Positions 49,027 to 57,979 of a stretch of DNA of 64,000 nucleotides are shown in pieces. The stretch is from positions 1 through 64,000 of the forward strand of contig NZ_CP086555.2 in NCBI RefSeq assembly GCF_020882015.2, written 5' to 3'. The notes beneath the pieces are model-generated. The model made no database searches, was not told the DNA's origin, and was given only the letters and a program-made list of their open reading frames with translations. A program made the translations under genes and the position numbers. The DNA comes from Candidatus Borrelia undatumii (GTDB lineage: Bacteria; Spirochaetota; Spirochaetia; Borreliales; Borreliaceae). Each line of letters starts with the position of its first letter. The first letter of the stretch is position 1.

Positions 49027-49380
49027 TTAAATTTTAAAAAAATCCCTAATAGTATCCTCAAAGGCATCCTTTTGAAGGTACCCCACAGAAACCTTAGGCT
49101 TCTCTCCGACAGGAATAAACATGATAGTAGGAAGACCCTGAACACCAAGCGCCATAGAAATCTCCTGTTCCTTATCAGTATCCACCTTATAAAAATCTAT
49201 CCTATCCCCATATTCCTTTGAAAGCTCATCATAAATTGGGGAAAGCATCTTACACGGACCACACCAGTCAGCATAAAAATCAATTATTGCAGGTTTCTTA
49301 CCCCTAAAAGCCCATTCCTTACCATTTTCATAGTCGAAAACCCTATCAATAAACTCCTGCCTAGTTAAGCTAACCGCCAT
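49027..49380 (-). CDS. trxA: thioredoxin
   Basis: Cytoplasmic dithiol reductant of 117 residues with the active site WCGPCK and cis-proline LPTIMF. The ATG at 49378-49380 has GGAG five bases upstream; a longer version from 49425 would add 15 non-family residues. An extended -10 (TGTTATAAT) lies just upstream on the minus strand. It is divergent from rsmE. It corresponds to BB_0061. Confidence 0.95.
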   Translation of the reverse strand: MAVSLTRQEFIDRVFDYENGKEWAFRGKKPAIIDFYADWCGPCKMLSPIYDELSKEYGDRIDFYKVDTDKEQEISMALGVQGLPTIMFIPVGEKPKVSVGYLQKDAFEDTIRDFFKI

Positions 49381-49407
49381 ATCTTCTCCTAAATTAATAG
49401 ATTCCTC

Positions 49408-49431
49408 ATTATAACATAAATACAATATAAT
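49408..49431. promoter_or_regulatory. divergent trxA and rsmE -10 elements
   Basis: On the minus strand, TGTTATAAT (49408-49416) is an extended -10 for trxA. On the plus strand, TATAAT (49426-49431) serves rsmE, 19 bp upstream of its ATG. The two promoters overlap closely. Confidence 0.55.
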
Positions 49432-49449
49432 CGATAAGGGAAATATAAA

Positions 49450-50172
49450 ATGAACTTAATGCTAATAAGCTTACAAGAGTTCAAGAATGGGATTTTTCTT
49501 GATGATTTTAGGGCAAGGCACATTACTGAAATACTAAATCTTGAAAATAATGAAAAATTTAAATTTGGAATCATTGAAGAAGAGTGGATTTATTCTTGTA
49601 CATACAAAGAAGATACAAAGCTTTTTTTTAAGGAAAGTCATAAAATAGCAAAATCAAATAAACTAAAGAGGATAAAAGTGATAATTGGTTTAGTACGCCC
49701 AATAACAGCAAAAAGAATAATTAAAGACCTTGCCAGTATTGGGGTCTCCGAAATTATTTTTTTCAACGCTTCGCTTAGTGAAAAATCCTACTCATGCTCC
49801 AAGCTGTTTAAAGAAAAAAAATATGAAAAATATCTAATAGAAGGCGCCATGCAGGGCGGTATTACCTATATGCCAAAAATAAAAATTCTTAATAACCTGA
49901 CGGAAGCATTAAAAAATGTAGAATGTGAAAACTTTGAGCACACAAAAATACTACTTGAGAAAAAAAGCAATAGCAATTTGACTGATATCACCATAACAAC
50001 AGAAAACGTGGCCGTTGTTATTGGACCAGAGAGGGGGTTTACAGAAAAAGAAGTAAACCTCATAAAAGAAAATGGATTTATGCCATATTCCATCTCTTCG
50101 AACATATTAAGAACAGAAACAGTTACAATCGTATCCTCCAGCATCGTTGCATCAAAGATACTCCAAAAGTAA
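49450..50172 (+). CDS. rsmE: 16S rRNA (uracil-1498-N3)-methyltransferase
   Basis: SPOUT-class methyltransferase acting on 16S rRNA. The 240-residue protein has an N-terminal PUA-like region (HITEILNLENNEKFKFGI), the catalytic domain with VIGPERGFTEKEV, and the knot motif LRTETVTIVSSSIV. It is monocistronic and convergent with the PASTA-fmt-def group. It corresponds to BB_0062. Confidence 0.93.
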   Translation: MNLMLISLQEFKNGIFLDDFRARHITEILNLENNEKFKFGIIEEEWIYSCTYKEDTKLFFKESHKIAKSNKLKRIKVIIGLVRPITAKRIIKDLASIGVSEIIFFNASLSEKSYSCSKLFKEKKYEKYLIEGAMQGGITYMPKIKILNNLTEALKNVECENFEHTKILLEKKSNSNLTDITITTENVAVVIGPERGFTEKEVNLIKENGFMPYSISSNILRTETVTIVSSSIVASKILQK

Positions 50173-50214
50173 ATTTTTTGATCTTCCCATGACTAATCTT
50201 CTAGCTTCGAAAGC

Positions 50215-51267
50215 CTAACTTACCATTGTCTGGTTCACAAGTTTATCATAAATGTAAAGCTCAATCACTGAACCTTTTGGTGCTTCATAAGGCAACTTAA
50301 CAGACCCCCCTCTCGTCTTAAAGGAATAAAGTAAAGAACTATTCCCACTAGAATCCTTTATCTTAATCATTATCTCTACGCTGGAGGGGTAGTTATCCAG
50401 CTTATAAGTTAAAATACCAAAAACACTCAAATTATCTATCTTGGGTTCATCAACAGTAATTACCAATTTACTTAAATCTTCAATCCTAGTGTTTGCTGGC
50501 AAAGATTGAAGAATAACGCTTCCAAAATTGTTTCTCTTCACCAATTCTACGTCAAAAGCAATTTCATCATCTAAAAGAGAAACAATTGCATCCTTGTAAT
50601 AAAGCCCAACATAGTTTTTCACATATCTAACCGAATCTCTCGCCTGCCCCTTACTCACTAAAAACTGAAGGTCAACCAAACCTGTAATTTTAGTACCCGG
50701 AGGGGGTTCTTGTCGTATTATTGTCCCTTTTGAAAGCTCACTCTCAACTTCAATAGGTTTTAGCACATGATAAAACAATCTGTTATTATTTACTGAATTA
50801 GCCTTCAAATTGATAAGCACATCATCAACATTCTTCCCAATAAAACTGTCAACCTTATTAACCACTGCTCCCCCACTTATAAACACCATAACCTTATTGT
50901 CGAGCCTTAAGGCAGTACCCGCTTTAGGTATCTGATCTATTACCCGCCCCTTATCAAGAGAACTTGATGAAAATTTAAGCTCAATATGAGGAATAAGAGC
51001 TTTATCTTGAAGCTCAGTCACAGCATCTTCAAGATAAAGTCCAACAAGATTTGGAACAACAACGATATCACTGCTCTTCAAAAATATAAAAAATATTGCA
51101 CATGAAATAATTAAAGACCCAAAAATAGCAAGCACCAATCCCCTAACTATATGATTGGGCAGAAAAGGAATCTCTTCAAGGCTTATATCATCTTTACACA
51201 AACCACGGCGATCACCCAAATTCTTACCATCCAAAAACAAATTATCCTGGTCTTTATTGTCGCTCAA
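50215..51267 (-). CDS. membrane-anchored PASTA-domain protein
   Basis: The 350-residue protein has a cytosolic N-terminus (1-40), one transmembrane helix (about 45-66) and three extracytoplasmic PASTA domains: about 70-137 (VVVPNLVGLYLEDAV), 140-212 (VDSFIGKNVDDVL) and 215-280 (VKNYVGLYYKDAI). PASTA domains usually sense peptidoglycan on PknB-type kinases or PBPs. Here no kinase or PBP domain is attached. It lies 2 bp downstream of fmt. It corresponds to BB_0063. Confidence 0.88.
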   Translation of the reverse strand: MSDNKDQDNLFLDGKNLGDRRGLCKDDISLEEIPFLPNHIVRGLVLAIFGSLIISCAIFFIFLKSSDIVVVPNLVGLYLEDAVTELQDKALIPHIELKFSSSSLDKGRVIDQIPKAGTALRLDNKVMVFISGGAVVNKVDSFIGKNVDDVLINLKANSVNNNRLFYHVLKPIEVESELSKGTIIRQEPPPGTKITGLVDLQFLVSKGQARDSVRYVKNYVGLYYKDAIVSLLDDEIAFDVELVKRNNFGSVILQSLPANTRIEDLSKLVITVDEPKIDNLSVFGILTYKLDNYPSSVEIMIKIKDSSGNSSLLYSFKTRGGSVKLPYEAPKGSVIELYIYDKLVNQTMVS

Positions 51268-51269
51268 TA

Positions 51270-52220
51270 TTACGCCACCCCTAATTCAAATTTAAGAAAA
51301 ATTTTTCCTATTAAATCTCTACTTCCATTATAAAAAGACCTAAAATCCAAAACCCTTCTCCCAGCTCTTTGGAGTTCTAATAGTAAAAGAATTCCATCTC
51401 CTGTCTTTACAAAAAGACCTTTATTGGGAGAAAATGAAACAATTTCCCCTATTGCTTGCTCACAATAATCATCATTCTTCATAAAGTCCGCCCTGTGAAA
51501 AATAATTTCATCCTCTCCCAACCTAGCCCTCGCAAGTGGCCAAGGATTGCAAGCATTAATATTATTCTTAATTTCAAAGGCGCTCAAACCAAAATCAACA
51601 GCCCCCTGTTGCTTGGTCAAAAAAGAACAGTAAGTTGCCTGACTTGAGTCTTGAGAAATTCCAGCATTTCCCTCTTCTACTTTACCTAAAGCTTCTAAAA
51701 CAATATCCGCACTATTTAAAGAAACATATTCAAAAATATCAGCACTTGTGTCAAAGCTACTTATCTCAAACTGTCTCTGCGCCAAGATAGCCCCGCTATC
51801 CATTTCTAAAGCCATTTTTTGAACCGTAATCCCACTAATGCTATCTCCATTTAAAATAGCCGACTGTATAGGAGAAGGTCCTCTGTACCTCGGCAAAAGA
51901 GAAGGATGAACATTAACACTACCCAATGGAAAGATATCTAAAAATTCCTGTCTAAATATCTTTCCATAAGAGAAAACTAACATAAGATCCGGCTCTAACT
52001 CTTTAATTGCCCCTATCGTAGAAAAATCAAGCACAAGAGGATCCAAAACCGGAATACCCCTTCTAATAGCTTCAATCTTGATCCTATTTGCTTTTAAATT
52101 TAAACCCCTACCACTCGGCTTATCGGGTGCTGTTAAAACGCCAACAACATCATGACGATCGATCACTATCCTAAAAACCTCTAAAGCAATGCTACCAGAA
52201 CTTGCAAAAAAAATCTTCAA
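51270..52220 (-). CDS. fmt: methionyl-tRNA formyltransferase
   Basis: Formylates initiator Met-tRNA using 10-formyl-THF. The 316-residue protein has the catalytic segment NVHPSLLPRYRGPSPIQ with Asn and His, and the Asp in ALEMDSGAIL. The C-terminal OB-like tRNA-binding domain is present. It overlaps def by 4 bp, the classic def-fmt pairing. It corresponds to BB_0064. Confidence 0.95.
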   Translation of the reverse strand: MKIFFASSGSIALEVFRIVIDRHDVVGVLTAPDKPSGRGLNLKANRIKIEAIRRGIPVLDPLVLDFSTIGAIKELEPDLMLVFSYGKIFRQEFLDIFPLGSVNVHPSLLPRYRGPSPIQSAILNGDSISGITVQKMALEMDSGAILAQRQFEISSFDTSADIFEYVSLNSADIVLEALGKVEEGNAGISQDSSQATYCSFLTKQQGAVDFGLSAFEIKNNINACNPWPLARARLGEDEIIFHRADFMKNDDYCEQAIGEIVSFSPNKGLFVKTGDGILLLLELQRAGRRVLDFRSFYNGSRDLIGKIFLKFELGVA

Positions 52221-52714
52221 ACCCCAACACGCCTCCTTTTCTTCATGTAAGATCTTAATAACTTATTTCTAAGCTTATCCTCATAATAATCAATAAAAAG
52301 CACTCCTTTTAAATGATCCACCTCATGCTGAATAATTCTGGCCAAAAATCCCGAATTTTCGATTTTAAAAAATCTACCATTCTCATCGTAAGCCTCTACC
52401 GTAACAGCCGTTGGTCTTACAAGATCATAAAAAACTCCAGGAATACTTAAGCAACCCTCCTTAACAACAGAAAGCTCAAAAGAAGTCTCTGTTATTAAAG
52501 GATTGACAAAAATCAAAGGCTTCTCAAGCCTGTCTTCCCTTGCAACAAAAATAGACAGATTGAGCCCTACCTGGGGCGCCGCTAACCCAACACCTCCACT
52601 AGCATCCATTAATTTTACCATCCTAAAAGCCGTACTCCTAACCTCATCGTCAATACTTAAGACCGGCTGAGTCTGAACTCTAAGCAAATCATCGGGATAT
52701 AAAACAATCTTCAC
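52217..52714 (-). CDS. def: peptide deformylase
   Basis: Metalloenzyme that removes the N-formyl group from new proteins. The motifs GGVGLAAPQVG, EGCLSIPG and QHEVDHLKG (metal-binding HExxH) are complete. The GTG at 52712-52714, with AGGA six bases upstream, gives 165 residues, the size I recall for B. burgdorferi Def. An ATG eight codons earlier (52738) lacks a ribosome binding site. It corresponds to BB_0065. Confidence 0.92.
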   Translation of the reverse strand: MKIVLYPDDLLRVQTQPVLSIDDEVRSTAFRMVKLMDASGGVGLAAPQVGLNLSIFVAREDRLEKPLIFVNPLITETSFELSVVKEGCLSIPGVFYDLVRPTAVTVEAYDENGRFFKIENSGFLARIIQHEVDHLKGVLFIDYYEDKLRNKLLRSYMKKRRRVGV

Positions 52715-52740
52715 AAAATTCCTAAACCACTTATCCAATA

Positions 52741-53430
52741 CTATGTCTTTATCTTACCAAAAAGTTTCCACTCCTCATTACCCACTTCTGAAAAATAAAT
52801 ACTACCCTTCCTGGACTTAGGGAAAGCATAGAATTTACTCCCATCTTCGTCCTTAAATACCAAGTATTCCTTAAGTTCTATCTTTGAAGAAAAGAGTTTT
52901 TTATCCTGCCCATTCATCCTTAATCTCCAATTACCATCCAATGTCTTATAAAAAAAAACCTTGTCATCATAAGTGTTAATCTCATAATTATTCCCCTCAT
53001 GAACGATACCATCTGATTTAGAAGTTCCTAAAACATAGCTTAAAAACCCTTTATCAAACTGAACAGCATCCTTAATAGCCCCTACATAAGAAGCCTTAAT
53101 CTGTTCGCTCTTTGAATCAACAAAAAATAAAGTGGGGCTCTTGGTTAAACTAATTTCACTAAAAATCTCATTACTCATATCAACAACTAAAAAAACATTA
53201 TTCTGGGCAACAAGCTTAAGAACCTTATTATCTTCAAAAGAATTCAGAAAATCGTTTATCAAATTATCCCTGATATCCTTTCCAACCAAAATTAAAACAT
53301 TTTTATTTAGCCTTCTCGCTTCATTTATAGCATCTCTGTAAGAACTCTCAAAAATAACATCCGACGCTAATGCGTCTAAATTCACAAATCTAAAAGCAAT
53401 AAACATTACCAAAAAGGCTATAATTTTCAT
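52741..53430 (-). CDS. secreted thioredoxin-fold-like protein without cysteines
   Basis: The 229-residue protein has a signal peptide (about 1-22). Residues 25-130 follow a thioredoxin_7-like pattern: NKNVLILVGKDIRDN, VFLVVDMSN, then SPTLFFVDSKSEQIKASYVG with the cis-proline. The usual CxxC is replaced (GKDIRD), so no redox activity is expected. The C-terminal 90 residues are beta-rich. It overlaps pepP by 4 bp. It corresponds to BB_0066. Confidence 0.68.
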   Translation of the reverse strand: MKIIAFLVMFIAFRFVNLDALASDVIFESSYRDAINEARRLNKNVLILVGKDIRDNLINDFLNSFEDNKVLKLVAQNNVFLVVDMSNEIFSEISLTKSPTLFFVDSKSEQIKASYVGAIKDAVQFDKGFLSYVLGTSKSDGIVHEGNNYEINTYDDKVFFYKTLDGNWRLRMNGQDKKLFSSKIELKEYLVFKDEDGSKFYAFPKSRKGSIYFSEVGNEEWKLFGKIKT

Positions 53431-55205
53431 ATCTTACTAGTCAATCTCTCCAAAAACTCCAACTCTTCACCGCTAAGGTGCTCTTTCAAACTGAAATACA
53501 CAAATTCATGATACCTATTAACGTATTGCAACTCATCTTCTGAAAGCATTTCAATTACAATTAACTCCTTTTCAAAAGGAACAAGAGTCAGGTGTTCAAA
53601 TTCCAAAAAAGTTCCAAACTCATTCGAATAACTTTGCTTCACAAAAACTAAATTTTCAATCCTAATCCCGTGCCTAGAATCACGATAAATTCCGGGCTCA
53701 ATTGAAGCAATTTCAGATCCTTTAAAGGAATAAGTAGAAAAAGGACTAATAGAAACAGGCATCTCATGCACATTTAAAAAAAACCCTACTCCATGACCCG
53801 TCCCATGAGAAAAATTTAACCCCTTCTTCAACAAAGGAAGCCTGGCAATCCCATCAAGAGAAGCGCCCGAGATACCAAATGGAAATTTTAAGGATGCAAG
53901 GGCAATAAAAGATTTAAGAACCAAAGTATAATCCTCCCTCTCCTCATAAGATGGCTCACCAATCAAAATGGTCCGCGTAACATCTGTTGTGCCAAGCTCA
54001 ATATAGGAACCCCCAGAATCTATTAAAAGTAATCCACTAGAGTCTATTCTTCTAGCTCCTTTCTTAGGGCTATAATGAGGCAGTGCCCCATTTTCCTTAA
54101 ATCCAACTATTGAACCAAAGCTAGAACTAAAAAACTCATTATTCATCAACCTAAAACTCAAAAGCATATCTGCAACGTCAACTTCATCCAACACAGATAG
54201 CTCATCCCTACTTAAACTCCTAAATCTATGCAAAAATTTTATCAGGCTTACAGCATCAATAACGTGCGCCTCCTTCATTTTTTCAATCTCATAATCAGAT
54301 TTTATCGCCTTAAGTTCACTAACAACACTTTGTCCAAGAATTACATTTGACTCACCAATAGATTTTAATACCCTAACATTACTATCAACTGATACAAAAA
54401 ACTTACCCTCATGTCTAATTTCCCTTAAGAATGAATAAAAACTACCATAGTCTTCAATCTCAAATCCCTCACTCTCAAGTGTCTCTTTTAAACCAGTATC
54501 AAGATTTAAAGCATTAACAAAAAGCACATTTTTGTGCCTCTTGCTCCTTGTAATAAATAAAAAAGCGTAAAATAGAGCAGATGGCTTAATATCCAAACCT
54601 CTCAAATTCAAAATCCAAGCTATTTCATCTAAAGAACTTACTATGTAAAAATCAACCATCCTTTCTTCCAGCTTCACCTTAAGATCACCAATCTTATCCT
54701 CTCGCTTATTGTTTCTCTGCGCTTCAGTTAGTTCAAATATCCTATTTCCTTCCAGTATAGGTCTATCACGCCAAATGCTTGAAATCAAGTCTTCTTCTAA
54801 AACTTCAATGTCCGTACCCCTACAATTCTTAACCAGCTCATTGTAAAGCGTTACACTAACACCCTCAGAATAAAAACCGAGCCTTAAGCCCTTAAGATTT
54901 ATGTTGATGTAACTAAAAAGATCAGGATACCCCCTAACACCAAGCTTCATTAACTTAAAACCAGTCCCCTCGAGTTCACTTTCAGCCTGCAAAAAATATC
55001 TACCATCGGTGAAAAGAAGCACATCCTTATCTGTAACAACCACCGTCCCAGCACTCCCTGTAAAACCCGTAATAAATTCACGCGCATTGAACCTACTGTG
55101 GGAATACTCACTCATATGCGGATCGCAACTTGCCACCAGATAAGCATCAATACCACTCTTTACCATCAAATTCCTCAAAAACAATACCCTAGTTCTAATA
55201 TCCAT
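53427..55205 (-). CDS. pepP: Xaa-Pro aminopeptidase (M24B)
   Basis: Releases N-terminal residues ahead of proline. The 592-residue protein belongs to the long, three-domain aminopeptidase P type. Two creatinase-like N-terminal domains precede the M24 domain. Metal ligands sit in LLIDSGGSYIELGTTDVTRT, the HGTGHGVG box and the glutamates in the IEPGIY and GIRIENL segments. The start ATG at 55203-55205 has GGAG nine bases upstream. A mirror-image promoter lies at 55258-55305. It corresponds to BB_0067. Confidence 0.93.
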   Translation of the reverse strand: MDIRTRVLFLRNLMVKSGIDAYLVASCDPHMSEYSHSRFNAREFITGFTGSAGTVVVTDKDVLLFTDGRYFLQAESELEGTGFKLMKLGVRGYPDLFSYININLKGLRLGFYSEGVSVTLYNELVKNCRGTDIEVLEEDLISSIWRDRPILEGNRIFELTEAQRNNKREDKIGDLKVKLEERMVDFYIVSSLDEIAWILNLRGLDIKPSALFYAFLFITRSKRHKNVLFVNALNLDTGLKETLESEGFEIEDYGSFYSFLREIRHEGKFFVSVDSNVRVLKSIGESNVILGQSVVSELKAIKSDYEIEKMKEAHVIDAVSLIKFLHRFRSLSRDELSVLDEVDVADMLLSFRLMNNEFFSSSFGSIVGFKENGALPHYSPKKGARRIDSSGLLLIDSGGSYIELGTTDVTRTILIGEPSYEEREDYTLVLKSFIALASLKFPFGISGASLDGIARLPLLKKGLNFSHGTGHGVGFFLNVHEMPVSISPFSTYSFKGSEIASIEPGIYRDSRHGIRIENLVFVKQSYSNEFGTFLEFEHLTLVPFEKELIVIEMLSEDELQYVNRYHEFVYFSLKEHLSGEELEFLERLTSKI

Positions 55206-55257
55206 ACAGGCAAGCTCCTTTAAACCAATAACTCAGTAAATATAGTAAGTTGCTTTC

Positions 55258-55305
55258 ATTATAACAAATAATTCAATTTTAAAAAATTTCTTTATTTGTT
55301 ATAAT
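55258..55305. promoter_or_regulatory. symmetric bidirectional promoter
   Basis: A perfect 14-bp inverted repeat: ATTATAACAAATAA at 55258-55271 and TTATTTGTTATAAT at 55292-55305, 20 bp apart. Each arm reads outward as an extended -10 (TGTTATAAT), one toward pepP and one toward the Cof phosphatase gene. Confidence 0.65.
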
Positions 55306-55337
55306 CTACACATAGAAGTAAAATCGAAGGATAAAGT

Positions 55338-56225
55338 ATGGAAAATGTTAAGGCTGTTGTTTCTGATCTCGACGGAACGCTTTTGCTTTCAAAAAGCCAA
55401 ATGGGAGCTTTTAGTGAGCTTGTGATAAAAAAACTTACTAGGGAAAATAAAAAGTTCATTATTGCAACGGGAAGAAGCAAGAGTGAGATAATACCTTTTA
55501 CAAAAAACTTAAGCTCAGACGTCTCATTTTTTATAACATTAAATGGCGCAAGAGTTTACAACAATGAATGGAAACTGATAAACAGCTATGATTTATCTTC
55601 TGAGATTGTGGATGAAATTTTAAACCTTAGAGAAGACAAGTATCACGACATACCCCATCTTTTACAAAAATCTGATGGTGTAGAAGACAGTCTTTATATT
55701 GACAGAATAACTAACAAAGCTATTAATAAGAAGATAGGTGAATATGAATCATCAAAAAGACACAAGTACATGGAAAAGGAATTGAAGGATAAGAGCATAA
55801 AGTTTTGTGAAGTCAATCACTTCAGAGAGCTTCAAAACTTTAAAAACATAGCAAAAATCCTCTTGTATGATGAAGAGCCAAACCTAATAAGGTATGAGGC
55901 TATGATACTGGAAAAATACAGACAAGAAATAAATGTTTATCTATCAACGCCTCACTCACTTGAAATTGTTAACAACAAAGTTTCAAAGGGAAGTGCGTTA
56001 AAGGATGTTTTAAAAATTATCAACATTGATTTGAGCGAAGTAGTTGCGTTCGGAGATGGGTTTAATGATGTTGATATGCTGGAAAATGTAAGAAAAGGGC
56101 TATTAATGGGTAATGCAAATTATAGACTTAAGGTAATGTTATCCTACCTGGAGGTAATAGGAACAAACGATGATGAGGCGGTTGCTCACTATATTAACGA
56201 CAACATTTTGGAAGAGCCTGTTTAG
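55338..56225 (+). CDS. Cof-type HAD phosphatase
   Basis: A 295-residue HAD IIB (Cof) phosphohydrolase of sugar phosphates or related metabolites. Motif I is SDLDGTLL at about 9-16, motif II ATGRSKSE, and the motif III/IV region SKGSALK and GDGFNDVDML. The C2 cap lies between motifs II and III. Substrate unknown. AAGGA precedes the ATG, and an extended -10 lies at 55297-55305. It heads a plus-strand run. It corresponds to BB_0068. Confidence 0.9.
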   Translation: MENVKAVVSDLDGTLLLSKSQMGAFSELVIKKLTRENKKFIIATGRSKSEIIPFTKNLSSDVSFFITLNGARVYNNEWKLINSYDLSSEIVDEILNLREDKYHDIPHLLQKSDGVEDSLYIDRITNKAINKKIGEYESSKRHKYMEKELKDKSIKFCEVNHFRELQNFKNIAKILLYDEEPNLIRYEAMILEKYRQEINVYLSTPHSLEIVNNKVSKGSALKDVLKIINIDLSEVVAFGDGFNDVDMLENVRKGLLMGNANYRLKVMLSYLEVIGTNDDEAVAHYINDNILEEPV

Positions 56226-56233
56226 GAGACAAT

Positions 56234-57475
56234 GTGGAAGAAGATTTAATCAAATATGCGGAACTCATTATATTGAAGGGAATTAATTTACAAAAGAACC
56301 AGTGCGTGTTGATCACAGGTTCAATTGAAAATTATGATTTTTTAAGAACTCTTACAGAAAAAGCTTATGAATATGGCGCGAAGTATGTGGAGCTAGCTAT
56401 TGAAGACATTGATATTTTAAGGACTAGATTAAAGTACTCATCAGAAGATTTACTGGAATTTACTCCAAGGTTTAAGAACGAATTTTTTAAAGAAATGATA
56501 GATGAAAGGTGGGCAAAAATACGAATTGATGACACAGAAAATTTAGATGGACTAAAGGATATTGATAGCAAGAAAATATCAAAATACTTTAAGCAGTTAA
56601 GACTGGTGTCTAGACATGTTTCAACCGCAACGATGAGCAATGAACTGTCTTGGTGCGTGGTGTGTGCTCCCGGTCCAAAATGGGCTTCAAAAGTTTTGAA
56701 CAAGCCTAACAATCAAAAAACCTTGGAAGAATTTTTTGAAATTCAGAAGAAGATACTGCTACTTGACTCAAAAAATCCGATAAAGGCTTGGGAAGATCAT
56801 GATGTAAAACTTCATCAAAGATGCGAAATTTTAAACAAACTTAAACTGGAAAAATTGGTATTCAAAAATCATAAAACAAATTTAGAAGTATGTCTTTTGG
56901 ACACTTCCGTCTGGACGGGGGGAAGCGAAAAGATAAAGGGAACAGATATTGAATTTAATGCAAACATACCCACAGAAGAAGTTTTCACAACCCCAGACTA
57001 TAGGAAAACAAGCGGTGTTGTATATGCTACAAGACCGGTTATGATCCTTGGGAACTTGATAACTGGAATATGGATGAAATTTAGCGAAGGAAAAGTAGTT
57101 GACTTTGGTTGCGATGATGAACAATCAAGGATAATACTTAAAAGACATATGGAAACCGATACACAATCAAGGTATATAGGAGAAGTTGCATTAGTTGATA
57201 GTCGTTCTCCAATTTACCAAAGTGGACTTATATTTTACAGCACACTGTATGATGAGAATGCAAGTTGTCACATTGCGTTGGGTAGTGCCTATTCCTCTTG
57301 CTTAAACAATGAAGAAAAATTGAAAACTGATGTTGAAAAACTGAGTTATGGATGTAACGTCTCTTTAATCCATACCGATTTTATGATTGGGAGCAGCGAC
57401 ATGGATGTTATTGGGGTCGATGGGAAGGGAGTGAAACACCTAATAATGAAAGATGGAAAATTCTCGATACGATAA
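56234..57475 (+). CDS. M29-family metalloaminopeptidase
   Basis: A 413-residue aminopeptidase of the M29 (aminopeptidase T/S) family that removes N-terminal residues from peptides. Typical segments include LSWCVVCAPGPKWA, WTGGSEKIKGTDIEFNANIPTEEVFTTPD and HTDFMIGSSDMDVIGVD. The start is GTG at 56234, with AGGAG five bases upstream; the overlapping ATG at 56232 is out of frame. It lies 8 bp after the Cof gene. It corresponds to BB_0069 (aminopeptidase II). Confidence 0.9.
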   Translation: MEEDLIKYAELIILKGINLQKNQCVLITGSIENYDFLRTLTEKAYEYGAKYVELAIEDIDILRTRLKYSSEDLLEFTPRFKNEFFKEMIDERWAKIRIDDTENLDGLKDIDSKKISKYFKQLRLVSRHVSTATMSNELSWCVVCAPGPKWASKVLNKPNNQKTLEEFFEIQKKILLLDSKNPIKAWEDHDVKLHQRCEILNKLKLEKLVFKNHKTNLEVCLLDTSVWTGGSEKIKGTDIEFNANIPTEEVFTTPDYRKTSGVVYATRPVMILGNLITGIWMKFSEGKVVDFGCDDEQSRIILKRHMETDTQSRYIGEVALVDSRSPIYQSGLIFYSTLYDENASCHIALGSAYSSCLNNEEKLKTDVEKLSYGCNVSLIHTDFMIGSSDMDVIGVDGKGVKHLIMKDGKFSIR

Positions 57476-57491
57476 GCTGGGGTAATTAGTC

Positions 57492-57959
57492 GTGATAAAG
57501 GAGTTATTTACAAACGATCTTTTTTTATCCTGTTTTGTGTCGGGGATCGCTGCGCAAGTTATCAAGTATGCTATTCAGGCAATGAAAACAAAAAGACTTA
57601 AGTTAAGTCCATCCTATCTTGTAAAAAGCATCTTTCTGGAAACTGGAGGCATGCCTAGTAGTCATTCTTCAACAGTTACGGCTCTTGCAGTGTCAATATT
57701 CATAACAGAGGGAATAAATACTAATTTCATTATTGCTCTTGCATTCGCTCTGATAACAATAAGAGATTCCTTTGGTGTCAGGTATATGGCAGGTGTTCAA
57801 GCAGAATATCTTAATGATTTATCCGAGCAATTAAAAATCGCAATTGAAATCGAGCCATTAAAAATCAAAGTGGTAAAAGGACATAAAAAAAAGGAAGTAT
57901 TTACGGGTGTACTTATTGGGATAATTTCCGCATGGGCAGTATGTCATCGAATAACATAG
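57492..57959 (+). CDS. DUF212 (divergent PAP2) membrane protein
   Basis: A 155-residue membrane protein with three to four hydrophobic segments. It has the DUF212 signature GGMPSSHSSTVTALAVSI and IRDSFGVRYMAG, related to PAP2-type acid phosphatases. Substrate unknown; a lipid pyrophosphate is possible. The start is GTG at 57492. It lies 16 bp after the M29 gene and 20 bp before the lipoprotein-like gene. It corresponds to BB_0070. Confidence 0.85.
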   Translation: MIKELFTNDLFLSCFVSGIAAQVIKYAIQAMKTKRLKLSPSYLVKSIFLETGGMPSSHSSTVTALAVSIFITEGINTNFIIALAFALITIRDSFGVRYMAGVQAEYLNDLSEQLKIAIEIEPLKIKVVKGHKKKEVFTGVLIGIISAWAVCHRIT

Positions 57960-57979
57960 ATTAACAGACAAGGGTAAAA

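Noticed and set aside
49389..49574. Small minus-strand frame opposite rsmE
   Set aside because: Lies over the trxA/rsmE promoters and the rsmE start; no coding signature.
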